Source: Rhodobacter sp. (GTDB lineage: Bacteria > Pseudomonadota > Alphaproteobacteria > Rhodobacterales > Rhodobacteraceae). Taken from it: a stretch of DNA of 64,000 bases. The stretch's first letter is position 1, and each line of letters begins with the position of its first letter. The translations under genes and the position numbers were made by a program. The stretch lies in contig JADCEN010000028.1 of NCBI GenBank assembly GCA_020250175.1, forward strand, positions 1 to 64,000. The letters run 5' to 3'. The notes below the pieces were generated by a model. The model was not told where the DNA came from, searched no databases, and was given only the letters and a program-made list of their open reading frames with translations. Below, piece after piece: positions 38,955-47,610 of this stretch.

Positions 38955-39650
38955 TCACAAGGCGCGTTGGGCATCGATCCAGCCGGGCAGCGCCCCGATA
39001 TCGGGCAGCACCGCTTCGGCCAGCGGAGCCAGGTCTGCGGCCGGCGCGATTCCGGTCAGCACCGCGACGGGGCGCATCCCGGCGGCCCTGCCCGCCATCA
39101 GATCATGCCGGCTGTCGCCCACCATCAGCACGCGCGCGGGGTCCAGCCCGGTCTGCGCCGCAAAGGCCAGCAACATGCCCGGACCCGGCTTGGCCCCGTG
39201 CCCGGAATCATAGCCGGCCACCATTTCAAAAAACCCCGCCACGTCCTGCGCCAGAAGATGGGCCCGGGCCGAAGTCTCGACATCATTTGTGGCAACGCCA
39301 AGCCGCAGGCCACGGCTGCGCAGCGCCTGCAGCAACGGGCGCAGCGGAACCGCCGGCATCATGTCGGCAGCGCCGGCAAGCCGGTTCAGCCGGGCTTCCA
39401 GCCCGGTCCGGGTCAGCCCCGGCAGCAGGGGCAGAAGGACATCGGCAATCTCGGCGGTCGAGGCGGCAATCACCGGGCTGTCGGCGAAGAAATCGCCCGT
39501 CGCGGGAGTGAACCCAAGCGCATCGGCCAGCGCTGCGGCATGACCGGGGCCTGTCGCAAGGTCTGCCAGCACCCCCTGCACCCAGCCGCCCCAGCTTCGC
39601 CGGAAATCAAACAGGGTCCCGTCCTTGTCAAACACGATACCGTCGATCAT
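38955..39650 (-). CDS. HAD-superfamily hydrolase, phosphoglycolate-phosphatase-like
   Basis: A 231-residue HAD hydrolase with motif I FDKDGTLFDF (catalytic Asp near residue 7), a helical cap from about 20 to 95, motif II VATNDVE, the motif III lysine in GAKPGPG and motif IV MVGDSRHDL. Gph-like enzymes hydrolyse 2-phosphoglycolate, but family members vary widely in substrate. An ATG 18 codons upstream exists; MIDGIVFDKDG is the normal start. It stands between the methyltransferase and the DUF3572 gene, all on the minus strand. Confidence 0.87.
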   Translation of the reverse strand: MIDGIVFDKDGTLFDFRRSWGGWVQGVLADLATGPGHAAALADALGFTPATGDFFADSPVIAASTAEIADVLLPLLPGLTRTGLEARLNRLAGAADMMPAVPLRPLLQALRSRGLRLGVATNDVETSARAHLLAQDVAGFFEMVAGYDSGHGAKPGPGMLLAFAAQTGLDPARVLMVGDSRHDLMAGRAAGMRPVAVLTGIAPAADLAPLAEAVLPDIGALPGWIDAQRAL

Positions 39651-39722
39651 CGCCGCCCCCGCCACCATTGCGGGTACGGTGGCCCGCGCCGCCAGGGAAT
39701 GCAATCCTTGCCCTTGCCCGGG

Positions 39723-40007
39723 TCACGTCCAGTGCCCGGCCTGACCGCCGGGAAGAAAGGCCCGCGCCGTCAACGGGTCGGTATACCTGTGCCCGGTTGC
39801 GTCGCAAAAGGCGATCACCGAGGCGTCATCGGACAGGACGAAATCAAGGACCGACGCCAGAAAAGCCGGATCGCCCGCCGCACCGGACATATCCGCAAGC
39901 GATGCCCCGCTGGCCGCCAGAAACTGCGCCAACAGCGCGTCATTGCCCGCAAGCCAGCCCAGCGCCTGCAAAGCCAGCAGTTCGGCGGCGTCTTCCCGGG
40001 ATGGCAT
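39723..40007 (-). CDS. DUF3572 family protein
   Basis: A 94-residue soluble protein starting MPSREDAAELLALQALGWLA, the pattern of DUF3572, a small alphaproteobacterial family of unknown function often found beside pleD. It is all-helical in appearance with no membrane segment. Here it is divergent from the PleD-like gene, 98 bases apart, so the two may share a regulatory region. The frame is open 32 codons upstream, but those residues overlap the promoter region and are not used. Confidence 0.85.
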   Translation of the reverse strand: MPSREDAAELLALQALGWLAGNDALLAQFLAASGASLADMSGAAGDPAFLASVLDFVLSDDASVIAFCDATGHRYTDPLTARAFLPGGQAGHWT

Positions 40008-40105
40008 TGTGACGGCCCCCTGCAACGTGGCGGTTTCCGCAAAGGATTCCTTAACCAATCCCGCGCAGAGTGAACGCAAAGCAAATGCAGGTAAAGCAAG
40101 CAACC

Positions 40106-41497
40106 ATGGCGGGCCGGATCCTCATCATTGACGACGTGGCAACGAACCGCATCGTGCTCAAGGTCCGGCTGACCGAGGCGCGGTATGACGTGCTGGTGGC
40201 GGAAGATGCCGCGACTGGCCTTCAGCTTGCGCGCAGCCGCCTTCCCAACCTTATTCTTCTGGATGGCAGCCTTCCCGAACCCGGGGGCGCGGCGATTTTG
40301 CGGTGCCTGCGGGATGACCCTGCCACGACCGGCATCCCCGTGATCGTGATGCTGGCCTGCAATGATCCGGCATCCCGCCTTGCCGCGCTGCAGGCCGGGG
40401 CGGATGATGTGATGGCCAAACCGATGGATGAGCTGCGCATGCTGGCACGGCTGCGCGCCCTGCTGCGCTCTTGCGGCATGACGGAAGAGATGAAGGCGCG
40501 GGACGCGGCCCTTGGCCCCATAGGGATGACCGAAGCGCCCGGCAGCTTTGATCGGCCCGGTCTGGTGGCGCTGGTCGCGGAAAAACCGGCACAGGCGATG
40601 CCGCTGCGCAGCGCCCTTGCCCGGCACATGCCCGACAGCCTGGTGATCCAGACACGCGATGCCGCGCTTGACATCGATTCCGAACCTGCCCGTCCTTGCC
40701 CGGATGTCTATGTTATCCGCGCGGATCTTGCGGCCAAAGGGGACGGTTTGCGTCTTATGTCGGATCTGCGAAGCCGCAGCGACACGCGCAACACGGCGGT
40801 TTGCGTTCTGCTCCGCTCCCCCTCCGAAAGCGAGGCGGCGATGGCCTTTGACCTGGGGGCGGATGATGTGATCGACGCAGGGTCTGATCCGCGCGAAGTT
40901 GCCGTGCGGTTACGCCGGCTTCTGGACCGGAAGCGGCGCGATGACCGGCTGCGCGCCACGCTGAGCGATGGATTGCGCCTTGCGGTGATCGATCCGCTGA
41001 CGGGTCTGTTCAACCGGCGCTACGCGCTGGCGCAGCTCGGGCGGATCGCTGACCGCGCCCGGCAGGGCGAAACCGGCTTCGCCGTGCTGGTCATCGATCT
41101 TGACCGGTTCAAGGCGGTCAATGACGCCTTCGGCCATGCCGCCGGCGATTGCGTACTGGTGGAAGTGGCCCGCAGGCTTTCCCTCAATCTGCGCGCCGGT
41201 GATCTTCTGGGCCGGATCGGCGGTGAAGAGTTTATCGTCGCCCTGCCGCAGACCACGTTTGCCAGCGCCCTGGCCCTGGCCAAACGGCTTTGTGCGGCGG
41301 TGCAATCGGTGCCGGTCCGCATAGACGCGGCCACTGCGATCCCGGTCACGATTTCCATCGGTCTGGCCGTGTCCGGGCAAAGCTCACCTGCGGGGGCGGA
41401 ACCCGTCACGGCCGCCCTTGCCCGGGCCGACCGCGCCCTGCTGCGGGCAAAGGCCGACGGGCGCAATCAGGTAACAACTGACCGGTCCGCCGCATAG
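40106..41497 (+). CDS. pleD: PleD-like response regulator/diguanylate cyclase
   Basis: A 463-residue protein with two receiver domains and a C-terminal GGDEF domain, the PleD architecture. REC1 (about 1-125) has the acidic pair at 9-10, the phospho-acceptor Asp53 in LILLDGSLPE and the Lys in MAKPMDE. REC2 (about 150-280) lacks the acceptor: VYVIRADL has Arg at that place, so it is probably a dimerisation adaptor. The cyclase has GGEEF at 372-376 and an I-site RAGD five residues earlier. The first ATG of the frame is 12 codons upstream; the chosen one gives the canonical MAGRILIIDD start. Confidence 0.92.
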   Translation: MAGRILIIDDVATNRIVLKVRLTEARYDVLVAEDAATGLQLARSRLPNLILLDGSLPEPGGAAILRCLRDDPATTGIPVIVMLACNDPASRLAALQAGADDVMAKPMDELRMLARLRALLRSCGMTEEMKARDAALGPIGMTEAPGSFDRPGLVALVAEKPAQAMPLRSALARHMPDSLVIQTRDAALDIDSEPARPCPDVYVIRADLAAKGDGLRLMSDLRSRSDTRNTAVCVLLRSPSESEAAMAFDLGADDVIDAGSDPREVAVRLRRLLDRKRRDDRLRATLSDGLRLAVIDPLTGLFNRRYALAQLGRIADRARQGETGFAVLVIDLDRFKAVNDAFGHAAGDCVLVEVARRLSLNLRAGDLLGRIGGEEFIVALPQTTFASALALAKRLCAAVQSVPVRIDAATAIPVTISIGLAVSGQSSPAGAEPVTAALARADRALLRAKADGRNQVTTDRSAA

Positions 41498-41501
41498 GCG
41501 G

Positions 41502-42023
41502 TCATTCGTGCGGCGCAGGGCGCGGGTTGGTCTGGCCACCGCGCGCCATCATCGCTTCCAGACGGTCGGCAAAGCGGGCCCGGTCACCGGGGGACATGGC
41601 AATGATGTGATCGGCCAGCAGGCGCTGGCCCAGGTCCAGACGTTCCTGCCCGCGCTGCCGCAACCGGTTGAACGCCGCGCGCAGCTCGGCTTCCTGCAGG
41701 GGCTCGGTGCGCAGGAGCTGCAGCAGGGTCCCGACCTCGGTGCGCATCATCTGGCGCATGGCCCGTGGATTGCCCCCGTCCTGCAGAAAGGCGCGGCGCA
41801 ATTCCTGCCGGTCCTGCGGCGACAGCGCGTCCGTGAACGGGCCAAAGCCGATATCGCGCACATCCGGCCGGCCCCGGTCCCCGGCCCCGCGCAGGGCAGC
41901 GCCCCCCAGCATCCCCAGCACGCCAAGGTTGACGGCAAGCGATACAGCCAGAAGCAGCTTCATCCATCGCGGGATGCCAGAGGGCGGCACAGGGCCGACG
42001 GGGGCTTTGGGTGTGTCGGTCAT
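41502..42023 (-). CDS. Membrane-anchored periplasmic CpxP/heavy-metal-resistance-like protein
   Basis: A 173-residue protein with one membrane segment (KLLLAVSLAVNLGVLGMLGGAA, about 22-43) and a helical periplasmic domain. The segment ALSPQDRQELRRAFLQ and the paired helices after it are typical of the heavy-metal resistance (CpxP-like, LTXXQ-related) fold. It is the last of three genes with one-base gaps (sigma factor, membrane protein, this one), so it is likely part of an envelope-stress response, possibly sensing through its periplasmic helices. It is convergent with the PleD-like gene. Confidence 0.8.
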   Translation of the reverse strand: MTDTPKAPVGPVPPSGIPRWMKLLLAVSLAVNLGVLGMLGGAALRGAGDRGRPDVRDIGFGPFTDALSPQDRQELRRAFLQDGGNPRAMRQMMRTEVGTLLQLLRTEPLQEAELRAAFNRLRQRGQERLDLGQRLLADHIIAMSPGDRARFADRLEAMMARGGQTNPRPAPHE

Positions 42024-42024
42024 C

Positions 42025-42381
42025 TCATCCCTCCGGGCCGAAGGTATCCAGCGACGGGATCAGTTCGATCGCCACCAGGCCCGCGTCCGCCACGAAGGCA
42101 TCCGACAGGGTCCGGGTCAGCGTCAGGACCGGGGCCGGTTGCGCAAACCCAAGCCACAGGCCCGCCAGGGTGGCCGTGGCCAGCCCGGCCAGAACGCCAT
42201 TGCCACCCATCGCGGCGATCCAGCCCGGCCATCGCCGCCGCCGGGCAGGTATCGGGGCCGGTTTGAACCCGGCCTGAACCGCATCGGCCTGCCCGATGAT
42301 GCGTTCGGCAAGACCGGCAGAGGGCATTGGGCGCTGGGCGCGCGCTGTTGCGAAAAGACCTTCCAGATCGGTATCCTGCAT
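42025..42381 (-). CDS. Small membrane protein, probable anti-sigma factor
   Basis: A 118-residue protein with one hydrophobic segment (about 66-89, GGNGVLAGLATATLAGLWLGF) and a charged N-terminal half. It starts one base after the ECF sigma factor gene ends and stops one base before the CpxP-like gene, which is the usual place for the anti-sigma factor. No zinc-binding HxxxCxxC motif is visible, so it is not a ZAS-type protein. Role inferred from position. Confidence 0.6.
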   Translation of the reverse strand: MQDTDLEGLFATARAQRPMPSAGLAERIIGQADAVQAGFKPAPIPARRRRWPGWIAAMGGNGVLAGLATATLAGLWLGFAQPAPVLTLTRTLSDAFVADAGLVAIELIPSLDTFGPEG

Positions 42382-42382
42382 C

Positions 42383-42970
42383 TCAGTCCCCGCCTTCGTA
42401 TCCAAGTTCTGCCCGCCGTCCGGACAAAAGCGCAGCCAGCCCCTTCTTGCCGCGCGCGACCAGACTTTCGACCGCTTCCACCCCGATGTCCATCACTGCG
42501 GCAATCTCCGGATTGCTCAGGCCTTCGATATGGCGCAGCACCACGGCCTGCCTCTGGCGGTCCGGCAAGGCCGCCAGTGCCTTGTCCAGGGCCAGCACCC
42601 GGTCCGCCTCGATCAGCCGGGCGACCACGCCGGGCGCGGAATCTTCGGGTTCCGCCACCTCGTCCAGCCCGCGCGGCCGGGATTTGCGCAGCCGGTCCAG
42701 ACACAGGTTGGACGCAACGCGGTACAACCAGGTGGCCACCCTGGCCTCGCCCTGCCGCCAGTCGGGGGCCATGTGCCACAGCCGCAGCATCGCCTCCTGG
42801 GTCACGTCTTCTGCCTCGGTCCGATCCGCCAGCATCCGCGCGGCGAACCCCAGCACCCGCGGCGTCAGGCGCAGGGTCAACGCCCGCGCCGCCCCCGGAT
42901 CGCCGTTGGCATAAAGGACAAGCAGCGCCTCGTCCGAAACGTCCGAAAGGGCATCCGGGGCCATGGGCAT
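42383..42970 (-). CDS. ECF-type RNA polymerase sigma factor
   Basis: A 195-residue group IV sigma factor. Region 2 is at about 35-100 (AEDVTQEAMLRLWH and ATWLYRVASNLCLDRLR) and region 4 at about 125-180 (LPDRQRQAVVLRHIEGLSNPE, then a helix-turn-helix ending LVARGKKGLAALL). It heads a three-gene unit with a putative anti-sigma factor and a CpxP-like membrane protein. An ATG two codons in (MAPDALSD) is an alternative start. The gene upstream on the same strand encodes an EF-hand protein and is separated by a terminator-like hairpin. Confidence 0.9.
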   Translation of the reverse strand: MPMAPDALSDVSDEALLVLYANGDPGAARALTLRLTPRVLGFAARMLADRTEAEDVTQEAMLRLWHMAPDWRQGEARVATWLYRVASNLCLDRLRKSRPRGLDEVAEPEDSAPGVVARLIEADRVLALDKALAALPDRQRQAVVLRHIEGLSNPEIAAVMDIGVEAVESLVARGKKGLAALLSGRRAELGYEGGD

Positions 42971-43012
42971 CGTGCCTGCGGTCTATCCTGCTTTCGTCCG
43001 CCGCGCAAAGGC

Positions 43013-43039
43013 GGCACGCCCCGACAGGCGGGGCGTGCC
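43013..43039 (-). terminator. Putative terminator of the EF-hand gene
   Basis: Perfect 11-base-pair stem GGCACGCCCCG/CGGGGCGTGCC with a 5-base loop, seven bases past the stop. On the minus strand it is followed by CTTTGCG, so the T-run is weak. Confidence 0.65.
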
Positions 43040-43046
43040 GGCCGGG

Positions 43047-43625
43047 TCAGTTGTTGCCGCCGCCAAACCAGCCACCCATTTGGCCGTGCCCGTCGCCGCC
43101 ATGCCCGCGCCCGCGCTTGCCCTGCATCCTGTCCTGCATCTGGGCCTGCATGGCCGCAAGCTCGGCCTGCGAGATGGCATCATCACCGTCGGTATCCAGA
43201 CGGTCGAACATGCGGTCCGGCATCGGGCTGGCGATCAGTTCGGACACCGTCAGCATCCCGTCACCATCCGCGTCCAGCTCGGCGACCATGCGGGCGGCCC
43301 GGTCATTTGCCCGCTCGGCCATCCGGGCCATCTGCAGGGCGGCAATCTCGTCAACGCTGAGCTTGCCGTCAGAATTGGCATCCGCCGCCGCCACACGGGC
43401 GGTGCGGGCCGCAGCGACCTCTGCCTTGGTCACCTTGCCGTCCTTGTCGGCATCCAGTGTTTCAAAGTCGAACATCGGCCTGGCCCCGGGGCCCCCGGCC
43501 ATCATGCCCTGTCCGCCCATGCCCATGCCGGTTTCGTCCTGTGCCTGCGACGGCAGGGCTGCAAACAACCCGAGTCCGAAAACCGCAGCCAGTGTTGCGC
43601 CCGTCAATGCCTTGGTCCAGTTCAT
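43047..43625 (-). CDS. Exported EF-hand calcium-binding protein
   Basis: A 192-residue protein with a signal peptide (about 1-28, ending PSQAQ) and four EF-hand loops in order: DADKDGKVTKAE, DANSDGKLSVDE, DADGDGMLTVSE and DTDGDDAISQAE. The first three have the full DxDxDG-type loop; the fourth has Asp in place of the conserved Gly at loop position 6. The C-terminus is Gly/His-rich. It should bind Ca2+ in the periplasm. It is upstream of, and on the same strand as, the ECF sigma unit, so the two may act together in envelope sensing, which is an inference from position. Confidence 0.88.
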   Translation of the reverse strand: MNWTKALTGATLAAVFGLGLFAALPSQAQDETGMGMGGQGMMAGGPGARPMFDFETLDADKDGKVTKAEVAAARTARVAAADANSDGKLSVDEIAALQMARMAERANDRAARMVAELDADGDGMLTVSELIASPMPDRMFDRLDTDGDDAISQAELAAMQAQMQDRMQGKRGRGHGGDGHGQMGGWFGGGNN

Positions 43626-43807
43626 CACGGTATCCTTTTCTTTCAGCGGCCCCGTGCCGCGTTTCATGCGCGTCAAACGCACCAGGCCGCCCTTTCCGTC
43701 GCCGGTTTCGGCAGATTCTTGCGACATCGCGCCGCAAGCTGACCCGGCCCCTCTACATTTGCGGGGCGGGCGTCTAGAACTCGCGCGCAATGACAGGTGA
43801 ACCCCGA

Positions 43808-44203
43808 ATGACCAGCCCCACCATCCCGCAGGACGATGAGGATCGCCCGATGCGGCCCGCCCTGCTGCGCGGCTGGCGCCGACGCTGCCCCAACTGCGGG
43901 GCAGGCCCCTTGCTGAGCGGCTATCTTTCCGTGCGCGATGCCTGCCCGGTCTGCAGCGAGGATTTCCACCATCAGCGCGCCGATGATGGTCCGGCCTATC
44001 TGACCATCCTGATCGTCGGCCACCTGATGGCCCCGCTGATCCTGTGGAGCTTTGTGCGCTTTCGCCCCGATCCGCTGATCCTGGCGTCGGTCTTTTCGGT
44101 CGGCACGGTGGCCCTGTCTTTGTACCTGCTGCCCCGCTTGAAGGGCGTGCTGGTCGCGATCCAGTGGGCGCGGCGCATGCACGGATTCGGGACCGGTGGC
44201 TGA
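43808..44203 (+). CDS. DUF983 membrane protein with zinc ribbon
   Basis: A 131-residue protein with an N-terminal zinc-ribbon pattern (CPNCGAGPL, then CPVCSEDF, about residues 28-51) and two membrane helices (about 62-84 and 88-110). This is the DUF983 family, common in Alphaproteobacteria and of unknown function. AGGTGA seven bases before the ATG supports this start over one six codons upstream. It overlaps the Nudix gene by eight bases and is divergent from the EF-hand gene. Confidence 0.88.
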   Translation: MTSPTIPQDDEDRPMRPALLRGWRRRCPNCGAGPLLSGYLSVRDACPVCSEDFHHQRADDGPAYLTILIVGHLMAPLILWSFVRFRPDPLILASVFSVGTVALSLYLLPRLKGVLVAIQWARRMHGFGTGG

Positions 44204-44864
44204 CGCGCCCGGCACCATTCGCGATGCGGCAACCATCGTGCTGATGCGCGGCCAGGGGCCGGACCCGCAGGTGCTGATGGGCCAGCGCGGTGCCGGTGCT
44301 GTCTTCATGCCGTCGAAATATGTCTTTCCCGGCGGCGCGGTTGACGCGGGCGATGCGCTGGTTCCCTTGGGGCCTGCCCTGCATCCCACCTGCGCGGCGC
44401 GGCTTGCCGCACCGGGTGCCCCCCCGGCCAGCGCGCTTGCCGCCGCGGCCATCCGTGAACTGTGGGAAGAGACCGGCCTTGCCCTGGGATGCCCAGGGCA
44501 GGCCGCACTGCCCCCCGGCTGGGCCGGTTTTGCCGCGCAGGGCCTTGTTCCCGATGCTTCTGCGCTGCGCTTTGTCTTTCGGGCGATCACCCCGCCCGGT
44601 CGGTCACGCCGCTTTGATGCGCGATTCTTTCTGGCCGATGCCGCGCGCGTCATCGGTGATCCCGATGATTTCTCGGCCGCGTCGGATGAGCTGGGGCATC
44701 TGCACTGGTTGCCGCTGTCACAGGCGCGCGAGCTTGATCTGCCTTTCATCACCGAAGTGGTGCTGGCCGAAGTGGCGGTTCTTGCCGACACCGCAGGCCC
44801 GCCCCCGCCCGTGCCCTTCTTCGACAATTCCGGTCCCGTCCCCACGTTCCGCCGGATTGGCTGA
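44196..44864 (+). CDS. Nudix hydrolase
   Basis: A 222-residue Nudix protein. The Nudix box is split by an insertion: FPGGAVDAGDA at about 46-56, then REx2EExG as RELWEETG near residue 87. This long spacing resembles NUDT7/19-type enzymes that cut CoA or acyl-CoA, so a nucleotide-CoA substrate is plausible but unproven. The start is a GTG overlapping the DUF983 gene. Confidence 0.87.
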   Translation: MADAPGTIRDAATIVLMRGQGPDPQVLMGQRGAGAVFMPSKYVFPGGAVDAGDALVPLGPALHPTCAARLAAPGAPPASALAAAAIRELWEETGLALGCPGQAALPPGWAGFAAQGLVPDASALRFVFRAITPPGRSRRFDARFFLADAARVIGDPDDFSAASDELGHLHWLPLSQARELDLPFITEVVLAEVAVLADTAGPPPPVPFFDNSGPVPTFRRIG

Positions 44865-44873
44865 TCGGGCCGC

Positions 44874-44892
44874 CGTCACCTGTGCGGTGACG
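44874..44892 (+). terminator. Weak hairpin after the Nudix gene
   Basis: Seven-base stem CGTCACC/GGTGACG with loop TGTGC, ten bases past the stop and without a T-run. It may end the DUF983-Nudix transcript with help from Rho. Confidence 0.35.
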
Positions 44893-44953
44893 ATCACCGA
44901 AGACGCCGTCCGCCCGCATTGTCAGACGCGCGGCCCTTGGGCCACAATCTTTG

Positions 44954-45940
44954 CTATTGGGCTGGGACAGGGGCCGGGGCGCTGTCTGGCCCGGCAACGG
45001 GCGGACCGGGTGGCCACAGTGGATGTGGCACCGGGTCTTTCGCACGCAGAAGATAGCGGGCAAAGACTTCGGCGTAGGAGCGGTATAGATAGCCCTCGTT
45101 CCGGCGCAGGTAATGCTCGCGGTTGGCACGGTAGGTGGCGGGCAGCCGGTACCATGGCACCGTGGGGTGCATGTGGTGTACCACATGCAGATTGTTGTTC
45201 AGAAACAGCAGCGCCAGCGGACCCCGGTCTTCGATGATTACGGTTCTTGCCCGCGCGGCCTCATGCGCGCGATGTTCCAGAAAGGTCCGGATCTTGAGCA
45301 GGCTGTAGGCAACGTACGTGGCCAGAAGATAGGACCAGACCGGCATGGTCGCAACTGCCACCAGCCAGACGGCAATCATCGCCGCGCCCAGCGCATGCAG
45401 CCCCCAGGATCGGGCAACACTTCGGTCGCCACGGCGGACTGCGGCCAGATCGCCGACAGCAAGATGCCAAAGGCCAAGTGCCGGACCAACCAGCATCCGG
45501 CCCAGAAGCGTGTTGTTGATCCGATACAGGGCGCGCAGGGGCCGCGACATGCGGGCCCAGACCGCCGGGTCCTGATAATTCGATTCCGGGTCATCATAGG
45601 GGTCGGTCAGGGCCGGATCATGATGATGCGCAAGATGCAGGTCGCGGAACCGGCCATACGGCACGCCAAGGTTCAACGCAGGGAAAACCAGCGCCTCGTT
45701 CAGCGCGCGGGACCGGAACGGATGGCCGTGCAGCACCTCATGCTGAAGCGACGAAAACTGCGCCATGGCCACGGCGGCAAGCCCGACCCCCAACGGCAGC
45801 CAAAGCGAGGCGGCATAGGTGGTTGCAACGATCCACAGAACATAGGTGGCAAGAAGAAGAAGCAGGGTTGGCCATTCCACCACCAAACCGTCGCGCCGCA
45901 CCCTGACCTCCGCAAACCTGTTCACCCGGTCCATTACCAC
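44954..45940 (-). CDS. Fatty acid desaturase-family membrane enzyme
   Basis: A 328-residue membrane di-iron desaturase/hydroxylase. Histidine boxes are HEVLHGH (about 67-73), HLAHHHD (about 102-108) and HVVHHMHP (about 253-260). Hydrophobic segments lie at about 24-46, 48-63, 160-175 and 183-207. The product could be an unsaturated fatty acid or a hydroxylated carotenoid; the box spacing does not decide. It is divergent from an XRE regulator with a perfect palindrome between them. Confidence 0.88.
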   Translation of the reverse strand: MVMDRVNRFAEVRVRRDGLVVEWPTLLLLLATYVLWIVATTYAASLWLPLGVGLAAVAMAQFSSLQHEVLHGHPFRSRALNEALVFPALNLGVPYGRFRDLHLAHHHDPALTDPYDDPESNYQDPAVWARMSRPLRALYRINNTLLGRMLVGPALGLWHLAVGDLAAVRRGDRSVARSWGLHALGAAMIAVWLVAVATMPVWSYLLATYVAYSLLKIRTFLEHRAHEAARARTVIIEDRGPLALLFLNNNLHVVHHMHPTVPWYRLPATYRANREHYLRRNEGYLYRSYAEVFARYLLRAKDPVPHPLWPPGPPVAGPDSAPAPVPAQ

Positions 45941-45991
45941 TTGATCAAGCGATACGGAATCTGGAAGATCGGCAACACCTTGTCAACATTT

Positions 45992-46005
45992 GTGATCATG
46001 ATCAC
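45992..46005. promoter_or_regulatory. Perfect palindrome, putative operator
   Basis: GTGATCATGATCAC is its own reverse complement. It ends three bases before the start of the XRE regulator and lies about 50 bases upstream of the divergent desaturase gene, an ideal place for autoregulation and desaturase control. TTGTCAACATTT just to the left may be part of a promoter. Confidence 0.6.
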
Positions 46006-46008
46006 CAG

Positions 46009-46869
46009 ATGATGGATAAATTGGACAAGCGCCTTCGGGCCGATCTGTTTCGCGCCCGGCTGGCGCAGGCGATGTCCGCGCGGGGCATGACGCAAAGCGC
46101 GCTGGCGCGCCGGATCGAGGTGGACCGGTCCACCATCTCGCAACTGCTGGAGGCCGGGTCGGCCCGGTTGCCCAATGCCCAGATTGCTGCGGAAACGGCT
46201 GCGGCGCTGGACGTTACGTCGGACTGGCTGCTTGGCCTGTCGAACCGGCCCGAACCGCCGGATCAGCTTATGGCAACGGCCCTGACCCTGTGCGAGGCCC
46301 CCCGCGCCCTGATTGACGAGGCCCTTTTCAGCTGGCATCAGGAGGCGGCAGGCTACAAGATCCGGCACGTTCCCGCCACCCTGCCCGACATGGTCAAGAC
46401 CCGGGCCATGATGGAATGGGAATATGCCGCGCAACTGGGCCCCGACGCGCAAGAGGCGATCAGCACTTCGGATGCGCGGCTGGCCTGGATGCGCACTGCC
46501 AGGTCGGACTATGAGATTGCCCTGCCCCTGCACGAGCTGTCGGCCTTTGCGCGGGCCGAAGGGTATTACGCCGGTCTGCCGGCCGACATCCGGCTGGGCC
46601 AGATCGACCGCATCCTTGATCTGGCCGAACGGCTTTATCCGGCCATGCGCATCTATCTTTATGATGCCCGCCAGATCTATTCTGCGCCGATCACCGTATT
46701 CGGCCCGCTTCTTGCGGTGGTGTACCTGGGGCCTACCTATCTGGCATTCCGCGATGCGGAACGGGTTGCGGTCCTGTCCCGGCAATTTGACGGGCTGATC
46801 CGCGCAGCACAGGTCGGCGCGCGCGAGGTGCCTGCGCATCTGCGCGCGCTGCGCCGCGACATCGGCTGA
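46009..46869 (+). CDS. XRE-family transcriptional regulator
   Basis: A 286-residue regulator. The N-terminal Cro/CI-type HTH spans about 12-70 (FRARLAQAMSARGMTQSALA, RIEVDRSTISQLLE). The remaining 210 residues form a sensor domain with no named family that I recognise; YPAMRIYLYDARQIYSAPITV and VVYLGPTYLAFRD are its most distinctive parts. It is divergent from the desaturase and is its likely regulator. A second ATG is the next codon. It ends one base before the convergent yebC stop. Confidence 0.85.
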   Translation: MMDKLDKRLRADLFRARLAQAMSARGMTQSALARRIEVDRSTISQLLEAGSARLPNAQIAAETAAALDVTSDWLLGLSNRPEPPDQLMATALTLCEAPRALIDEALFSWHQEAAGYKIRHVPATLPDMVKTRAMMEWEYAAQLGPDAQEAISTSDARLAWMRTARSDYEIALPLHELSAFARAEGYYAGLPADIRLGQIDRILDLAERLYPAMRIYLYDARQIYSAPITVFGPLLAVVYLGPTYLAFRDAERVAVLSRQFDGLIRAAQVGAREVPAHLRALRRDIG

Positions 46870-47610
46870 TCAGAGCTTGGCCGCCACATCCTCGGGCACG
46901 TCGAAATTGGCGGTGACGGTCTGGACGTCATCATCTTCTTCCAGCGTGTCGATCAGCTTCATCAGCCTGGTCGCCGTTTCCAGATCCACATCCGTCCGGG
47001 TCTGCGGTTTCCAGATCAGCCTCGCCTCGGTGCTTTCGCCCAGCGCCTTGTCCAGCGCCTCGCTGACTTCTGCCAGCGCGGTATCGGCACAATAGATATA
47101 GTGGCCATCCCGGTCCGAGTCCACATCATCTGCCCCGGCCTCAAGCGCGGCCATCAGCACGCTGTCGGCATCGGCGATGGTCGCCGGATAGATGATCTCT
47201 CCGACGCGGTCGAACATGAAACTGACCGAGCCCGTGGTGCCCAGATTGCCGCCGTGCTTGGTGAAATAGCTGCGCACATTGGACGCGGTGCGGTTCAGGT
47301 TATCGGTCATCGTCTCGACAATGATCGCGATGCCGTTGGGGCCGTAGCCCTCATAGCGGATTTCCGAATAATCCTCGGCATCGCCGCCCTGCGATTTGCG
47401 GATCGCGCGGTCGATCACGTCTTTCGGCACTGACGCGGCCTTGGCCGCCTTGACCGCCAGACGCAGACGCGGGTTCTTGTCTGGATCGGGGTCGCCCATC
47501 TTGGCGGCAACGGTGATTTCCTTTGCCAGCTTCGAGAACATCTTTGAGCGCAGCTTGTCCTGCTTGCCCTTGCGGTGCTGGATATTCGCCCATTTCGAAT
47601 GGCCTGCCAT
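46870..47610 (-). CDS. yebC: YebC/PmpR-family protein
   Basis: A 246-residue member of the YebC family, with the invariant start [15 protein letters not shown] and [20 protein letters not shown] later. Long-form YebC proteins have been described as regulators and, more recently, as helpers of ribosomes on proline-rich stretches. It is a single gene divergent from the his genes. Confidence 0.95.
   Translation of the reverse strand: MAGHSKWANIQHRKGKQDKLRSKMFSKLAKEITVAAKMGDPDPDKNPRLRLAVKAAKAASVPKDVIDRAIRKSQGGDAEDYSEIRYEGYGPNGIAIIVETMTDNLNRTASNVRSYFTKHGGNLGTTGSVSFMFDRVGEIIYPATIADADSVLMAALEAGADDVDSDRDGHYIYCADTALAEVSEALDKALGESTEARLIWKPQTRTDVDLETATRLMKLIDTLEEDDDVQTVTANFDVPEDVAAKL

Noticed and set aside
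43626-44384. Long minus-strand extension of the EF-hand protein
   Set aside because: It is antisense to the DUF983 and Nudix genes; the ATG at 43625 with a signal peptide is the real start.
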